Shown here: one piece after another, positions 33,361 through 52,474 of the stretch | How the letters are laid out: each line of letters opens with the position of its first letter | Position numbering within the stretch: the stretch's first letter is position 1 | Origin: Cordia subcordata | Taxonomy: Eukaryota; Streptophyta; Magnoliopsida; Boraginales; Cordiaceae | Reading direction: 5' to 3' | Assembly: GCA_028554755.1 (NCBI GenBank) | Contig: JAPTOF010000021.1 | Span: 1-64,000 of the forward strand | Length of the DNA: 64,000 nucleotides | Program-made: the position numbers and the translations under genes | The notes under the pieces: generated by a model | What the model was told of the DNA's origin: nothing | Databases searched by the model: none | The model's input: the letters and a program-made list of their open reading frames with translations, nothing else

Positions 33361-34724
33361 TGTGGGTGCAAATATTTTAAGAGGGGGTGAATTAAGATAT
33401 AATTAATAATTTTTGTTTTTAAAAATTTATGAAAATTTAACAATCTCTTTCAAGCAATATCTCAAACACAATGTAAACAATATAAGCAAATGGAGATAAC
33501 TAAAGTATAGAGAGAAGAAAGACAAACGATTTAAGGTGGTTCGACCAAGCCTACGTTCATCGCCCAAAGATGCTCCCCTTAGGACTTCAACAACCTTCAC
33601 TAAATTGCTTCTTCAAATCTTGGTGAAGCAAAGACCAATTTTTTACACCTCTTTGAAGCTTGACTTCAAAGAACCCAAGAGTTCCACTCTTTAGGATTTT
33701 CCCACACTTTCAAGCTTTAATGAATGAATCTCTCAAGATTTTTAACTCTCAAAGTGTGTATATAATCAAAGGAATAAGAAATGATAGAGAATGTGAAAAT
33801 TTTCTTCTCAAAAGAAGATATTGCAATGAATAAAGCTCTTGAATGCTCAAAGATATTGTAAGAATGGCTTAAAGCTTGATTTAATGATGATATAAGATTT
33901 TGCACACTTGAATTGATGATTTGAATGTGTAATGAAGGTGTATTTAAAGAGATTTGGGTGTTAGGGATTTGGTAGGTGAGGAAAAGAGGAAAAAATTGGC
34001 CAGAATAATAATAAACGACTAGTGCATTTATTACAGCAACCCCTTCAACCGATCGACCGGCTAGGTCGTCCGGCTTCCTCTTGGCCCTCACTGACTAGGC
34101 CAGACGCCTTAGCCGGTCGACCGGCTAGGGGATCCGACTATCCCTTGCACTTTCTTTCTTGGCCAGGCGACCCTCCTCAGTCAGTCGGTCGATCAACTGG
34201 GTTCCAGAGAGTGAAGTGAAGTTAAGCCAAACTTAGCCAGAAAAACTTTAAGTGCAATTTTCATAACTTCAAATCATCTTAAGACATTTTATAAATACTT
34301 TTTATGACTAAAAATACTTCAAAAACACATTTTTACTTTACGTGTGCATTCAAATTCATTTATGCTTTTATGAAATCAAGTATGCATGAGATTTAAAATG
34401 TTTGAGCTATGAAAATGAAAGTTTGAGCCAAACATATACAATATTTAGGCATTTTACAAAAGAGCAAAACTGTCATGTACCCCTTATGACGTCTCTTCTC
34501 CTTCTTATGCCTTCTCATCTTCTTCTTCTTCAAATAACTTCTACTCGTTATGCCTTCTCATTTTCTTCTTCTTCAAATAACTCGCATTTGTTCATCTTCT
34601 TCCATCTTTCAAGCATCTATCTATTCATCTAAGTACTTATCTTTACAAGATGCTTTTAGACAAATAATTATGAATCCATGTCAAATTTTCATCATCAAAA
34701 TTAATAACTAGTATTTAGCCAACA
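33361..34724 (-). mobile_element. Solo LTR of copia family 1, nested in Harbinger
   Basis: Reverse-orientation LTR, TGTGGGTGC...GCCAACA on the + strand, 1,364 bp, related to 4514-5834 and 30154-31499. It contains a perfect 16-bp palindrome AGCCGGTCGACCGGCT at 34111-34126 and two weaker ones at 34049-34060 and 34183-34200. A (TG)n run directly at its left end hides any target duplication (right flank aatat). It interrupts the Harbinger element between its left end and ORF1, so it inserted after that transposon. Confidence 0.87.
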
Positions 34725-34917
34725 AATATATATATTAAGTTTAATTAGTATATTAATTATAATTTTAAACCACTAACTTTTTTTATTAGAATTACAGTCA
34801 TATACTTTTCTAATTACATTTTTAAACTTTATTTATTATTTGATTTTTAATTATTTTTTGTAGTATTTTTAGTTATAATTTTTTCCAAGAATGTACATTA
34901 TACTATAAATTGCACTT

Positions 34918-34964
34918 TATAATAATAATAATAATAATAATAATATCATCATCATCATCATCAT
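34918..34964. repeat. (ATA)n(CAT)n compound microsatellite
   Basis: Runs of ATA then ATC/CAT triplets, about 47 bp, just upstream of Harbinger ORF1. Confidence 0.9.
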
Positions 34965-35080
34965 AACTTTAGTCTTTGTTTTTACAAATGGACTCATAAA
35001 AAAATGCATAATTTACAAATTTGCTTCACGAGAATTCAAATTTTGATGAAGATGAAGTTACATTCGGCTCAACTGTAGAC

Positions 35081-35995
35081 ATGAATGAACTTGCTATGGG
35101 ATCAACTCCTATGCCTCCGTTCTTCACACAAGTAGAATTCATAAAAAAGAAAACATCATGGAAAAATAATTTTTCTATCCAAGAAAATATTTTACTCTGT
35201 TTAGCATGGTTAAACATTAGTTTGGATGCGATACATGGTAATGATCAAAGCAAAAGCACATATTGGCATAAAATAAACAATTATTATCATCAAAACAAAA
35301 CTTTGAATCTAATCGCAATGAGAACTCTCTCAACCATCGATAGGCAGTTATTAATCTTGCCACCCAAAAGTTTGTTGGATGCTATGATCAAATTGAGGCT
35401 AGAAACCAAAGTGGCAAGACTAACAACGATAAGGTAATTGTAATATTAAAATTAATTTTTTGTTAAATTTGTATGTTAAATTGAATTAACTTTTTTTTTA
35501 TTTGATATAGATTCAAGATGCAAAAGTTTTGTACCAAACCTGCCGCAAATCATCATTCCAATTTGAACATTATTGGAATATATTAAGGCATCAAGCAAAA
35601 TGGATGCAACATGGTGAAAAGAAAAAATACAAAAAATCAAAAAAATTGAAAGGTGACAGTCCAGGAGTCTCATCTCAATCAACTGCACATTCAATAAGTT
35701 TAGACGATGATAGCAACCCATATGATACCGTTGACCCTATGGAGAGACCACCAGGTAGAGATGTTGAAAGAGAAAGACTGAGTAAGAGAAAGAATAAAGC
35801 AGTGATGGCAAATGACCAAGATTCTCCAGTTGCAAAAACGACTCAACAAATGATGAAGAGCAAAAAAAAAGATGCATGAAGATAGAATGCAAAGATTGGA
35901 TCGGGAGTACGAGGAGAGAATTATGTCACTAAATATTTTGAAGATGACCTCAATGCAAGTCGAATATTGGACAAAGAAGCAATAGGAAATCATGA
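35081..35995 (+). pseudogene. Harbinger ORF1 (Myb/SANT-like DNA-binding protein), broken
   Basis: ATG at 35081 within the segment that reads NFSIQENILLCLAWLNIS, the Myb/trihelix-like signature of plant PIF ORF1. The next conserved block, IEARNQSGKTNNDK, is found in another frame, so a frameshift lies near 35300; an in-frame TAG also falls where the family has the Trp of HRW. A GT-AG intron at about 35434-35514 leads to exon 2 (IQDAKVLYQTCRKSSFQFEH), the NAM-associated-like tail. A second frameshift lies in an A-run near 35862-35870, after which the frame continues to about 35983. ORF1 normally binds the transposon ends and helps the transposase reach DNA. Confidence 0.82.
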
Positions 35996-36132
35996 AACAA
36001 AATGGCTTCTAATGATTTTATGAAGAATTTAAATATTTGTTTCTAGTGTAAAATTTAATTTTTGTCTAACGTACTTTTGTTGGAATGAAAAACTTTATTA
36101 TTCAACTTGCTTACATGAAAATAAAAATTAGC

Positions 36133-37461
36133 TCACACACCTTTATGTATTTGCCACAAAGGTTCTACAAGATCAGCTTGTAGTTGGTTATGAACCTCTT
36201 GATCACGAATACAATAATGAGTTTGTATAAAATCAGTAAGTTCAGCTGTCTATTCACGTGAGATTGTTGAATTTGAACTATCACCAATACAATCATAGTT
36301 GAAATCTAAGTTGTTAATACCTCTTTCATCTTCTATAATCATGTTATGCATAATAATGCATGCAGTCATGATATTTTTTAAAGTGTCAACATCCCAAAAC
36401 TGTGCATGGCCACAAACAATAGTAAATCAAGCTTGGAGTAATCCAAATGCACGCTTCACATCTTCCTTGCTGATTCTTGAGCCGCAGCAAAATGCTTCTT
36501 CGTATTACCTTGTAGAAGTGGTATAGTTTTAACAAATCGTTGCCCAAGATGGGGATATACCATCGGCAAGATAATATCCTATCGTATAGTTATGTCCATT
36601 AATCGTATAATTGACCTTAAGGGCTTGTCCTTCAGCTAATTTAGTAAAGATTGATGACTGTTCCAAAACATTTATTTATATCATTGAGAGAACCAGGCAA
36701 ACGAAAAAAGGAATGCCATATCCAAAGATCATAAGAAGCCACAGCTTCTAAAATGATTGTCGGTTCTCAAATATGACTAGTATACATACCTTTCCAAGTA
36801 GTCAAACAATTCTTCCATTTCCAATGCATGCAGTTGATACTTCCTAACATTCCTGGAAAGCCTCTTTGATTTCCAACTTCTAGCAATCTAGCAATATCAC
36901 TCTCATTTGGTGATCTCAAGTACTTATTAGAAAATATTTCCACCGTTGCTTTAATGAATCTTCTCAAAGTCTTTGTGGCTGTGCTTTCTCCAATTCTCAC
37001 GTATTCATCACTGAATTTGCAACATATCTATATGCAAGAATCCTTAATGCGGCGGTGACTTTTTGCAAGGACGACAAACCCCAATGTCTAGTAGAATTTT
37101 GTTTTTGAACAAAATATGGATCATCTACTTCAACTGTAGATTAAATCCGAAGAAACAATGAATGACTCATCTGAAATCTCCTTCGAAAGATATTATCAGG
37201 ATAAATAGGATTTTCTAAAAAATAGTCGTGATATAGTCTTTTATGACCTTGAACCCTGTCTCGCCAAAAGAAAGCATGACCATGGATAAAACCATGACTT
37301 ACATGTTCATGTAAGTTGTTGATCTTCATCAGCCAGCAATTGAAGTAATGCAAGCTCCTCATCGAAGTCAGAAGAATTGAAATACTCCATACATCGATAA
37401 TTAGAATCCATAACTTTGGACACGAAATGCAATAAAATGGAAAACAACTAAATGGTTTCAA
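36133..37461 (-). pseudogene. Harbinger transposase (HARBI1-type nuclease), dead
   Basis: Minus-strand pieces align in order with plant PIF transposases: [111 protein letters not shown] and the end LWQIHKGV with a stop at 36135-36133. The DDE catalytic set is damaged: the first Asp (GSIDC in the family) is Asn, the third acidic residue (DVERAFG) is Lys, while the Asp of SLND remains. Stops (after FLRI, after MYTSHI) and at least one frameshift (near 37010) break the frame. It cannot cut DNA. Confidence 0.88.
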
Positions 37462-37623
37462 ATATTACACGAAAACAAGAGAGAATGCTAATGAATTTTG
37501 AAAGATATGTTGCACTTTGAGAAGCTTGTTGCATGAGCATATATAGCCTTTAAGTCACACTAAAAAGATTAAGAAATGAGTGATGGAACATAAAGTTGAT
37601 TGATAATACAATACATAAAAAGA

Positions 37624-37975
37624 TTTGACCGATTAAACAAAAAGCTTATATTGACAAAACGAGACATATAAAATATTTGACTGATTAAACATAAAGCTTG
37701 TATTGACAAAACGAGACATATAAAATATTTGACTGATTAAACATAAAGCTTGTATTTGACGAAACAAGACATAAAAAAGATTTGACTGATTAAACATAAG
37801 CTTGTATCTGACAAAACAAGACATAAAAAAAGATTTGATCGATTAAACATAAAGATTGTATTGACAAGACGAGACATAAAAGGATAACTGATTGAACATA
37901 AAGCTCGCATTAACAAAGACAAGGTGTAAAAGAAACGATCGATTAAAAATAAAGCTTGTATTGACAAAAAAATGA
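37624..37975. repeat. ~52-bp minisatellite, about 7 copies, in Harbinger
   Basis: The word GATTAAAC recurs at about 37631, 37683, 37735, 37788, 37841, 37890 (gattgaac) and 37941 (gattaaaa), a steady 49-53-bp period. Each unit reads roughly gatttgactgattaaacata, aagcttgtattgacaaaac, gagacataaaa. It lies just upstream of the transposase start (minus strand) and inside the element. Units in the middle are most alike; outer ones are more diverged. Confidence 0.93.
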
Positions 37976-38459
37976 CATAAAATGACTAATTTAAACAAAT
38001 AAAACAAAATAAACAATATAACATAGTCAAGAATTATACAAGATCAAAAAATAATATTAATAAAAATTTTAAAAATAAATTTAATATTTTAAAATATAAC
38101 ATTTTTATTAATTAACGAAAAATGTTAAGTAGTTAAAATATATTTTTAATGTAAAAAATTAAGAATAAATAAAAATATTAATAATTAAAAATCTAATACT
38201 CTTATAAATAATAAAAATAAAAAATAAATATACTAAATTATGTGTTTAATTAAATTGATGATGTGTTCTAGAGTAAAATAAAATATAGGACCCCTATAAT
38301 AGAGGAACTGCTGGAGTGAAACTAAAATAGAGATTCTCTAAACGTAAAAAATAGGGGAATTGTTAGAATAAAACTAAAAATAAAGGATCATCAAATTTAG
38401 AAAAGTGACTCAAAATACTTAATATAGGAAAAAAGATAAGAGAGCTGTTGGAGTTAACC

Positions 38460-39066
38460 TTATAATATTATTATAGTTGACCTTGGCTTAATTATCCTTA
38501 TTCTCCTTTTTCATACTAATAAAGTTATGTTCTTAATTTATTTATTGTTTCCTTGTTAATTAATGGATTAGATCACGGGCCTTTATACTAATTGGTTATC
38601 GGAGACACTATGCTACTGTAAGCATTTTGACTGCATTCGTCGATCGTTTCCAAGAGGACAGGCTCGCGTGACACTTCCCTGGAAAACGAATGCAGTTTAC
38701 TGGCCCATAAAGCCAATACACGGGTATTGGACCGTAGATTTTTCAGTTTGTCTATGTGGACTGTCTAATTCAAAATTACCAACGCGACATGAAGAATTAA
38801 TGGCGTAGAATAGGTTATTGACTCATACGTTCGATATAAATTTCTTTTTATCAAACTTTATTGTTAATAATGTTATAAATTGTATTATAAACTGGTGTAT
38901 TTTGTTGGTGGATCGAACAGTTAAAGTTGTGCTTTTTATGTATTGTTCTATCTTATTAACGGGACATTCTAGTAGAAAGGTAATGGCAATTAGGAATTTA
39001 AGATATATTTGTTCACTTTTAGTATAATCATCTAATTGATTCCTTAAATTCTTTCTTTTTTTTTAA
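38460..39066. other. Intergenic, nothing recognised
   Basis: Flank of the Harbinger insertion. A 69-codon frame at 38818-39027 has no recognisable domain and is probably chance. Confidence 0.45.
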
Positions 39067-39532
39067 GTAGGTGTATGGATTGACTTTTCGAAAAATTACT
39101 TTAAAGTACCTTTAGCTTTAAGCCTTTTTTTTTTTTTTAATATTTGGCTTCAAGTAATTATATATTTGACTAAAAGTTATAATTATAAAAATAAGTATTT
39201 ATATGTTTGGTTAAAGTGGGTTAAAAACTAACTTATATTATTAAAATATAGAATTTGAAATGGTAACTGTAACATAAAAAAATAAAATATTTTAATAATA
39301 AAAATAAAAAGGTAATGATAAGATAATAAATGATTTGGTCAAATTTATTTTTTTATTTTTTTAAAGTGCTTAAAGCCATTAAAAGTTGAGGGGTGGGAAC
39401 TTTTTTATTTATTTTTTGCTTGAAGTCACTTTAAAAAAAGTATTTTTTTTAATTAAAACAAATACTTTTATTAATTTAAATTAGGTTTCAAACAAATTTG
39501 ACTAAAAAAAAAGCCAAACCAAAGGCCTTCTA
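39067..39532. mobile_element. Candidate AT-rich MITE-like element
   Basis: Left end gtaggtgtatggattgactt and right end (complement) gaaggcctttggtttggctt share a weak inverted-repeat pattern, and the interior has mirrored words (ctttaagcc near 39118 against cttaaagccattaaaag near 39369). No clear target duplication. Similar in style to the GGGCCTGTTTGG MITEs but not clearly the same family. Confidence 0.35.
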
Positions 39533-39964
39533 AGTCATTCCTATTGATAAGTAGATTGTGGAAAACTTACCATGATTCAAAGTTCGCCATGGCATCAATT
39601 ATCTTTGCACTTGAAGTATGTGAATTTAAACTATTGTCAAAGATCTATGTACACTTGATCTTCTTTTAAAGTTTTTATAATTATTAGTTTTACCCTGAAT
39701 ATTTAAATTTACTATTGATATTTTTCAAATTTTGGAATTTAAATTCAATAATATAGAATAGTTAATTTTAAATTATACCTAACTTATGGGCTAAGACTAC
39801 GAATAATAAATTGGTGATGAAGGGAGATTTACACGGAACAACGTTAGGACATGTTTTTTGAACGATAACATTCAGAAGCGTGCATGTGTCATCCGATGCG
39901 TGTAAAATTTTCTTGCATGAACCCACCACCTCAGGCTCAGCATTGAGGATCACTTGTATTACAC

Positions 39965-40222
39965 GAAAAAAAAAAAAAAAAAAAAAGAGAGAGAGAGAGA
40001 GGGGAAAAAAGGAAACCGGAAAAACCTTAGAAAAAGAGAGAGAAGAAGGAGAAGAGTATAGATGCTAGGTCTTTTTCCACTTCCTCAAAAAGCGATGCCT
40101 TTCTCATAATTACGCGAGCAGGGCATAAATATTGTTATTGTTATTATTGTAATTATAGGTACTAAGGTAATTAATTAGGTACGTAGAAGACAAGAAAAGA
40201 AAAGAAAAGAAAAGAAAGGAAA
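39965..40222. repeat. Poly-A/GA and AAAAG simple repeats upstream of PECT1
   Basis: A run of about 22 A followed by (GA)n at 39965-40001, and an AAAAG pentamer array near 40192-40222, about 55 bp before the PECT1 start codon. The second block probably lies in the 5' UTR. No TATA box could be fixed between them. Confidence 0.8.
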
Positions 40223-40276
40223 GAAGCAAAAACCAAAAAAGAAGGGGAGAAAGAAATTAAAAGGCATTGAGGCGTA

Positions 40277-48043
<7,767 letters not shown>

Positions 48044-48531
48044 TTGATTCAGATTGGTCAAGGTAATTAGAGGAGTTGGCTTGAATTTTTTATCAGCTTA
48101 TATATTCTACACCATGACTGAATTGTTTAGTTTTTAACCGCATATGCTATTGCAGATGACTTAAGAGGGAAGGTACATGCAGGTTGAACTAACCTTCAGG
48201 ATAATGTAGTTGCAGATCTCATCTTTCAAATATTTATGTTTGTATTTCTTTAGGATGCTATGTTGGAAATTGAAGTCCACAAGAATTTGTTAAATGATAG
48301 TCATGATGTTAGGGGCTGGCCAGCAGATGGTAGACAGCATCATCTTTTTCCTCTTGAGCGGGGAAACTGTAATGCTATTGCATGCGCGTTTGCAGTGTAT
48401 TTGGCATTTTTCTCTTGTTTAATTTGACGCATTTTAAGAAAAAGGAAATATAGTTATCTAGAAGATGACTTTCTGATTTGTCACTCAGCTTGTCATACAT
48501 ATAATACCCGGTTCTGTTATTAGACTATGGG
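48044..48531 (+). other. PECT1 3' UTR and flank up to the copia insertion
   Basis: Starts after the PECT1 stop codon. GGTCAAG|gtaatt and ttgcag|ATGACTTAAG offer a plausible UTR intron. No second gene. The copia element at 48532 was inserted into this flank; the pre-insertion sequence resumes at 52678. Confidence 0.5.
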
Positions 48532-48730
48532 TGAAGAGAGAAGAGAATTAAAGAAATGATATTATTATTCTATTCTTGCTGAACAAGTGGTTACAAATAA
48601 GTATTTATAGAGTTACAAGTAATATGCTAGCTGTCAAGTAACTAACTGTAGTTCCACCTTTATTTAACTAACTAATTGCCTAACAGAAAGCTTCTAATAA
48701 CTGACTATACTAACTGAATATTCCTTATCA
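48532..48730 (-). repeat. 3' LTR of copia family 2
   Basis: Minus-strand TGATAAGGAATATTC...CTCTTCTCTCTTCA. A TATA-like TATAAATAC lies at 48601-48609 in reverse. Aligns end to end with 52475-52672. Confidence 0.95.
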
Positions 48731-48737
48731 TCCCCCC

Positions 48738-49627
48738 TCAAATTGATCTTGGGGAAGACACCAAGGGCAGTTTGGTTCTGAGCAAGATGTATTGTTGCTG
48801 AGACAAAGGCTTAGTAAAAATATCAGCTATTTGCTCTTTAGAATTGATGTAAGATAATTGCAATGCCTTTGAAACAACTTGCTCCTTGATAAAATGATAG
48901 TCTATCTCAATGTTTTTGGTTCTTGCATGAAAAACTGGGTTTGTAGCAAGTGCCATAGCTGATACATTGTCACAATATAAAATTGGGGCAGTAGTGGAAA
49001 TGCCTAAATCCTTGAATAGATATGTAAGCCATTTTAGTTTAGAAGCTGCATGAGCCATTGCTCTGTATTCTGTTTCTGTAGAAGACCTTGCTACTGTGTT
49101 TTGTCTCTTGGAATACCATGAAATTAAGTTAGGCCCTAGGAAAATTGCATATCCTGAGGTAGATTTTCTATCATCTGAATTTGAAGTCCAATCAAAATCA
49201 GTAAAAGCCTGAAGATGCATAGAACCAGCCTGAAACAATAAGCCTTGACCCAGTGTAGCTTTTATATATCTCAGAACTCTCTTCAGAGCAGCAAAGTCTG
49301 CCAAAGATGGTAAATGCATATGTTGACAGAGAGAATTAATAGCAAATTGCAAATCTGGCCTTGTCAGTGTAATATATTGTAGAGGTCCAACTAGATTTCT
49401 AAAGTAAGTACCATGGCATGAGGAGTGTCCTGATCAGCAGTCTTTAATGAAGTTTTGGACAATGTAGGGGTTGTCACAGATGAACAATCTGCCATAGCCT
49501 GATTCAAGAGTTATTTAGCATACTTAGTTTGATGTAGAACCAACTCTTGGGACATATAGTTGACCTTAATGCCCAAGAAATATGATAGACTGCCTAAGTC
49601 TTTTATTGCAAATTGCTTACCCATTGT
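48738..49627 (-). pseudogene. Copia family 2 RT end and RNase H
   Basis: The open part (49352-48738) has the copia RNase H signature set: DWTSNSDDRKSTSGYAIFLG, SWYSKRQNTVARSSTETEYR, the CDN of YCDNVSAMALA and HARTKNIEIDYHFIKEQV, ending EQIADIFTKPLSQQQ. Between 49627 and 49353 the RT-RNase H connection ([19 protein letters not shown]) is still readable but crosses stops. Confidence 0.88.
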
Positions 49628-50494
49628 CTACAGTAACAGGTTGATGTAATCATTGGAACTGCCTGTGATAATTATATCATCCATAGAAACTAAAAACAGA
49701 GTGTAATCTGCAGCAGTTTTGTGGATGAATAAAGAACTATCTGCAGTACTTGTTTTGAATCCCCGACTAAGCAAAAATTGAGAAAGTCTATGATACCATG
49801 CCCTAGGAGCCTGCTTGAGCTCATATAGTGATTTCTTTAGTTTGCAAACATAGTTTGATTTAGCAGAATTCTCAAAACCTTGAGGCTGTAACATGTATAC
49901 TTCTTCTGTTGGGGTACCATGTAAAAAAGCATTGGACACATCCAATTGCCTTAGTCTCCAATTATTATGAAGAGCCAAAGAAATCATACTCCTTATAGTC
50001 TGACTTTTCACCACAGGACTAAATGTTTCTTGATAGTCAATACCTTGTTCCTGTAAGTACCTTTTTGCCATTAATCTGGCCTTATATCTAGCCACACTAC
50101 CATCTGCATGAGTTTTTATTCTGTACACCCATTTAGAACCAATTGGGTGCCTACCAGGTGGCAGAGGAACCAATTCCCAAGTGTTTTGATCAATTAATGC
50201 TTGATACTCCTCTTGCATTGCCTTTACCCAACAAGCATATTTGGCTGCCTCTTTATATGTTGTAGGTTCAGTGAGAGGAGGTATTTGCATCAAATTGTGA
50301 AGTTGATACAGAGGTGGGGGCAAAAAATTGCCTAAGTTTGTGATTAACAAACTCAGTTCCATTGTCTGTCCTAATAAGTCTAATAGAAGCTTGGAACTGT
50401 GTAAAAACCAGATTGTAAAAGTTAAGAAAGATAGAGAACACTTTTGATTTGTATTGCATTGGATAGATCCATACAAAATTTGTACAATCATCAA
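49628..50494 (-). pseudogene. Copia family 2 reverse transcriptase domain
   Basis: A long open frame. After a junction with integrase-derived sequence it reads the RT domain: YKEAAKYACWVKAMQEEYQA, NTWELVPLPPGRHPIGSKW, ARLMAKRYLQEQGIDYQETF, LDVSNAFLHG and the catalytic loop VSMDDIIITGS. The usual YVDD is SMDD; both Asp remain. The frame stops just after the loop, so the domain is split from its connection region. Confidence 0.88.
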
Positions 50495-51200
50495 TAAAAG
50501 CTATATAATACTTGTAGCCTTTATTTGATGCTATAGGAGCAGGACCCCAAACATCTATATGCAGAAGTTGAAAAGGAATAGAAGAAACAGTAGCAGACAA
50601 CTAAAAAGGTAACCTATGTGATTTTGCTAAACAACAGGAAGCACAATCAATTGTATTAATAGGTAGCTTAACACCAAGGGGCTTGGAAAGAGATTGAGTT
50701 GTAGCAGAGGTGGGGTGACCCAGCCTTTTATGCCACAACAAATCTTCACAGGATGTAGTTCTGGCAGTCAGAAGCTGAGCAGGAAATTGATGAGGATTGG
50801 TGACAGAAGAGATGAATGGAGAAAGATTATACAGGCCTCTGTCACAGGGGGCCTTGTTCATTGCCTTGGTGGCATTGTCCAGAATTTGTACCTCCTTTGA
50901 AGTAAAGAGAAGAGTACAATTGTTATCATGAGTTAATTTGGAAATAGAAAGTAAATTGTGACAAACATTAGGAACATATAGTGTATGAAAAAGAAGAAGT
51001 TGTTTAGATGGAAGAGATATTATACCATTCCCAGTGCCTAGTCTAGTCAAAGCCTGACCATTGCCCACTGGCACTGAGTCGGTCCCTTAATAAGCTTTGA
51101 AATTTTGTAACTGAGTCATATTATTAGTAACATGGGCATTGGCCCCAGAGTCAAGCACCCAAGTTTGAGAATCTCCTGAGGATTGACCAGTGTTAGCAAC
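50330..51200 (-). pseudogene. Copia family 2 protease and truncated integrase
   Basis: Minus strand: the protease segment VLDSGANAHVTNN near 51160, a stop near 51088, then GAG-pre-integrase (LLWHKRLGHPT) and CCLAKSHRLPF with a stop at 50600. The integrase core continues with HIDVWGPAP, FIDDCTNFVWIYP and RTDNGTEFVNHKLRQFF. At about 50330 the integrase breaks off and runs into the leader of RT, so the second half of integrase and the linker are deleted. Confidence 0.85.
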
Positions 51201-51206
51201 AAAAGC

Positions 51207-52223
51207 TTATTTCCTAGTACCAAAACTAATAGTCTGAGATTGATATTTGACATTATCAAATCTGTGCCAACAGTTGATAACCAAGTGATTAGGTTTACCA
51301 CAGATTTGACAAGTAATCTTGTTTGCAGTATTAGAGAGTGATTGAACTTGAGACAGAGACTGTTGTTGATTAGGAAACTGAGGAGAAGAACCAAGAATCC
51401 CTGGACTAGCAGTTGAAATTTGAACTCCTCTACCTCTGTCAGTTCTTGCACCTCTGTTCTTATAGTTGCTTGTACCCTTAGACGAACCTCTTCTAGGTTG
51501 TGTTTGGGAAACTAGGGCAGTATGCACATTCTGAGCAGTGGAATCACTTATAGAGAGATTATTATCCATATGGAGATGCAACTCTTTAGATATTAACAAA
51601 GAGCTTAACTCTGTAACAGTAATTGGTGTAGATCTAAATCTTATAAAAGCTTTAAAAGAGTTAAACTCAGGAGGAAGACCTCTGAGGATATACATCACTA
51701 AATCTTCTTGAGACACTACCTCATTTACACTCTCAAGCCCATCTGTGATGGATTTAACATGATCTAAGTAGGCTTGCATAGTGTTTGTGCCCTTAGACAA
51801 ATGAAGTAATTGGACTTTTAACTGATAAATGTAAGACCTTGTAAATCAGTTGTATCTTTGATTAATAGTAGTCCTGACTTCATGAGCAGTCTCAAGGTGA
51901 AGAACTTGAGACTGTACTGCAGGTGTCGTAGTGTTAAAAAGACATGATTTCAAGTAATCATCTTGTGTAAGCCGAGATTCATATGCAGGATTAGGGCAGG
52001 AATTACCAGAATTATCAGAAATTTATGAAGGAGGACATGTAACTTTACCAGTGACAAGATCAAAAAGCTTTGCTGCTCTTAAGGCTATCTGAATTTGTGA
52101 CTTCCATGAAATGAAATTAGTATTATCCAACTTTGTAGAAACCAAATTACCTAAATTTTGGATCAAAATCCTCAATCCAAGAGGTAATTCCTCTGAAATT
52201 CCAGAATTTGATGAAGAAGCCAT
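51207..52223 (-). pseudogene. Copia family 2 gag
   Basis: ATG at 52223 (MASSSNSGISEELPLG), LDNTNFISWKSQIQIALRA, stops near 52024 and 51848, then an open frame with MQAYLDHVKSITDGLESV and LRGLPPEFNSFKAFI. The zinc knuckle CQICGKPNHLVINC (51288-51329) is intact. A gag-like RNA-binding capsid protein would need two stops read through. Confidence 0.88.
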
Positions 52224-52474
52224 GCGAAACTGCAGAACTGAAGTAGAGGAGAAGATCTCGAAACTCAAGAAGAAGAAGAGATTTTAAGAAAGCAAACCGA
52301 TAGATGTGTTCGCACACTGGAGCTGAAGCTTCGACCAAGGTTTGATCAAAATCGCAAGAGAAAACAAGGTGTTTTTTAATGGTGATCCCTTGTCGCAAAC
52401 CCTAGACTACCCTGGGAAGAAGAAAGACAAAAAAAAAAAAAAGAACCAAGACTGATGCCTAAGTTCTAATACCA

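Larger units (their letters stand above)
32585..38459. mobile_element. PIF/Harbinger DNA transposon, dead, with nested LTR
   Basis: Ends are inverted repeats: GGCTAACTCCAATAACTCCT at the left and the complement GGTTAACTCCAACAGCTCTC at the right. Each end is flanked by TTA (32582-32584 and 38460-38462), the target duplication characteristic of PIF/Harbinger. The element carries the two expected genes in convergent orientation: a Myb-like ORF1 (+) and a HARBI1-type transposase (-), both broken. It is 5,875 bp long now, of which about 1,364 bp is a solo LTR inserted at 33361-34724, so the original element was about 4.5 kb. The end regions also hold short copies of the terminal words (for example gctccaacagctccc near 32662). 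Confidence 0.93.

Noticed and set aside
33023..33406. Charged and hydrophobic frames on both strands near 33.2 kb
   Set aside because: Purine-rich low-complexity DNA inside the Harbinger element; Glu/Lys-rich on one strand, Phe/Leu/Ser-rich on the other.
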